Assembly: GCA_007571275.1 (NCBI GenBank)
Contig: RKRS01000281.1
Location: 1 to 5,463, forward strand
DNA length: 5,463 nucleotides
From: Dehalococcoidia bacterium
GTDB lineage: Bacteria; Chloroflexota; Dehalococcoidia; Bin125
Reading direction: 5' to 3'
This document shows, in pieces, positions 5,346 to 5,463 of the stretch. The notes under the pieces were generated by a model. That model was not told where the DNA came from. It searched no databases and worked only from the letters and a program-made list of their open reading frames with translations. Position numbers and translations under genes: made by a program. Position 1 is the first letter of the stretch, and each line of letters opens with the position of its first letter.

Positions 5346-5463
5346 ATGGCTGAGTTTCGCAATATCTTCTCCGGCAATCCGCTCGACCGCGAAGCCGCCC
5401 GCCGACGCGACGAGGACTGGGTCGCCGCGCAGATTCATGAAGCGCGCACACAGTTCCTGCCAC
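5346..5463 (+). CDS. nudC: NADH pyrophosphatase (NudC-type), N-terminal fragment running off right edge
   Basis: Only 39 codons are present. They read MAEFRNIFSGNPLDREAARR, then RDEDWVAAQIHEARTQFLP. The NIFSGNPLDR start followed by a charged helix and xxFLP is typical of the NUDIX-like N-terminal domain of NudC-family NADH diphosphatases, which hydrolyse NADH to NMNH and AMP and remove NAD caps from RNA. The zinc ribbon and the Nudix box that would confirm this lie outside the window. ATG 5346 is 10 nt after the fhs stop, with only a weak purine-rich AGAGAG before it, so translation may be coupled to fhs. The assignment rests on a short stretch and is moderately confident. Confidence 0.75.
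   Translation, partial: MAEFRNIFSGNPLDREAARRRDEDWVAAQIHEARTQFLP

Overview
This is a GC-rich window of compact bacterial DNA with two divergent gene groups. Strong AGGAGG-type ribosome binding sites, lipoprotein signal peptides and a separate lipid-anchored substrate-binding protein suggest a Gram-positive-like or Chloroflexota/Thermomicrobia-like organism. The taxonomic guess is inference from general character only; there is no rRNA or other marker.

Left part, minus strand (about 3093 down to 1): an osmoprotectant (glycine betaine/proline betaine/choline class) ABC importer operon of the ProU/OpuA type. The order of transcription is ATPase with a shortened C-terminal CBS-like region (proV-like, 3093-2026), permease (proW-like, 2015-927), an unrecognised 71-residue protein with two predicted membrane helices (881-666), then the substrate-binding lipoprotein (proX-like, from 495 and running off the left edge). 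Between the small gene and proX lies a decayed partial tandem copy of the small gene's C-terminal half (656-579), followed by a stem-loop and a strong Shine-Dalgarno sequence. The proX reading frame appears to begin at an ATT codon.

The divergent spacer (3094-3182) holds the ProV ribosome binding site and a short palindrome.

Right part, plus strand (3183 to the right edge): a 147-residue putative lipoprotein of unknown function with no visible ribosome binding site (3183-3626), formate-tetrahydrofolate ligase (fhs, 3707-5335), and the first 39 codons of a NudC-type NADH pyrophosphatase (from 5346). The fhs ribosome binding site lies partly inside a perfect 8-bp inverted repeat. The 10-nt gap between fhs and nudC suggests co-transcription.

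Functionally, the left operon imports compatible solutes under osmotic stress. The right cluster feeds formate into the folate one-carbon pool and begins a gene for nicotinamide nucleotide/NAD-capped RNA turnover. I see no functional link between the two. The window is mostly ordinary housekeeping content. The most unusual items are the small membrane gene with its degenerate tandem copy, and the apparent ATT start of proX. I see no mobile element, CRISPR array, tRNA or rRNA.
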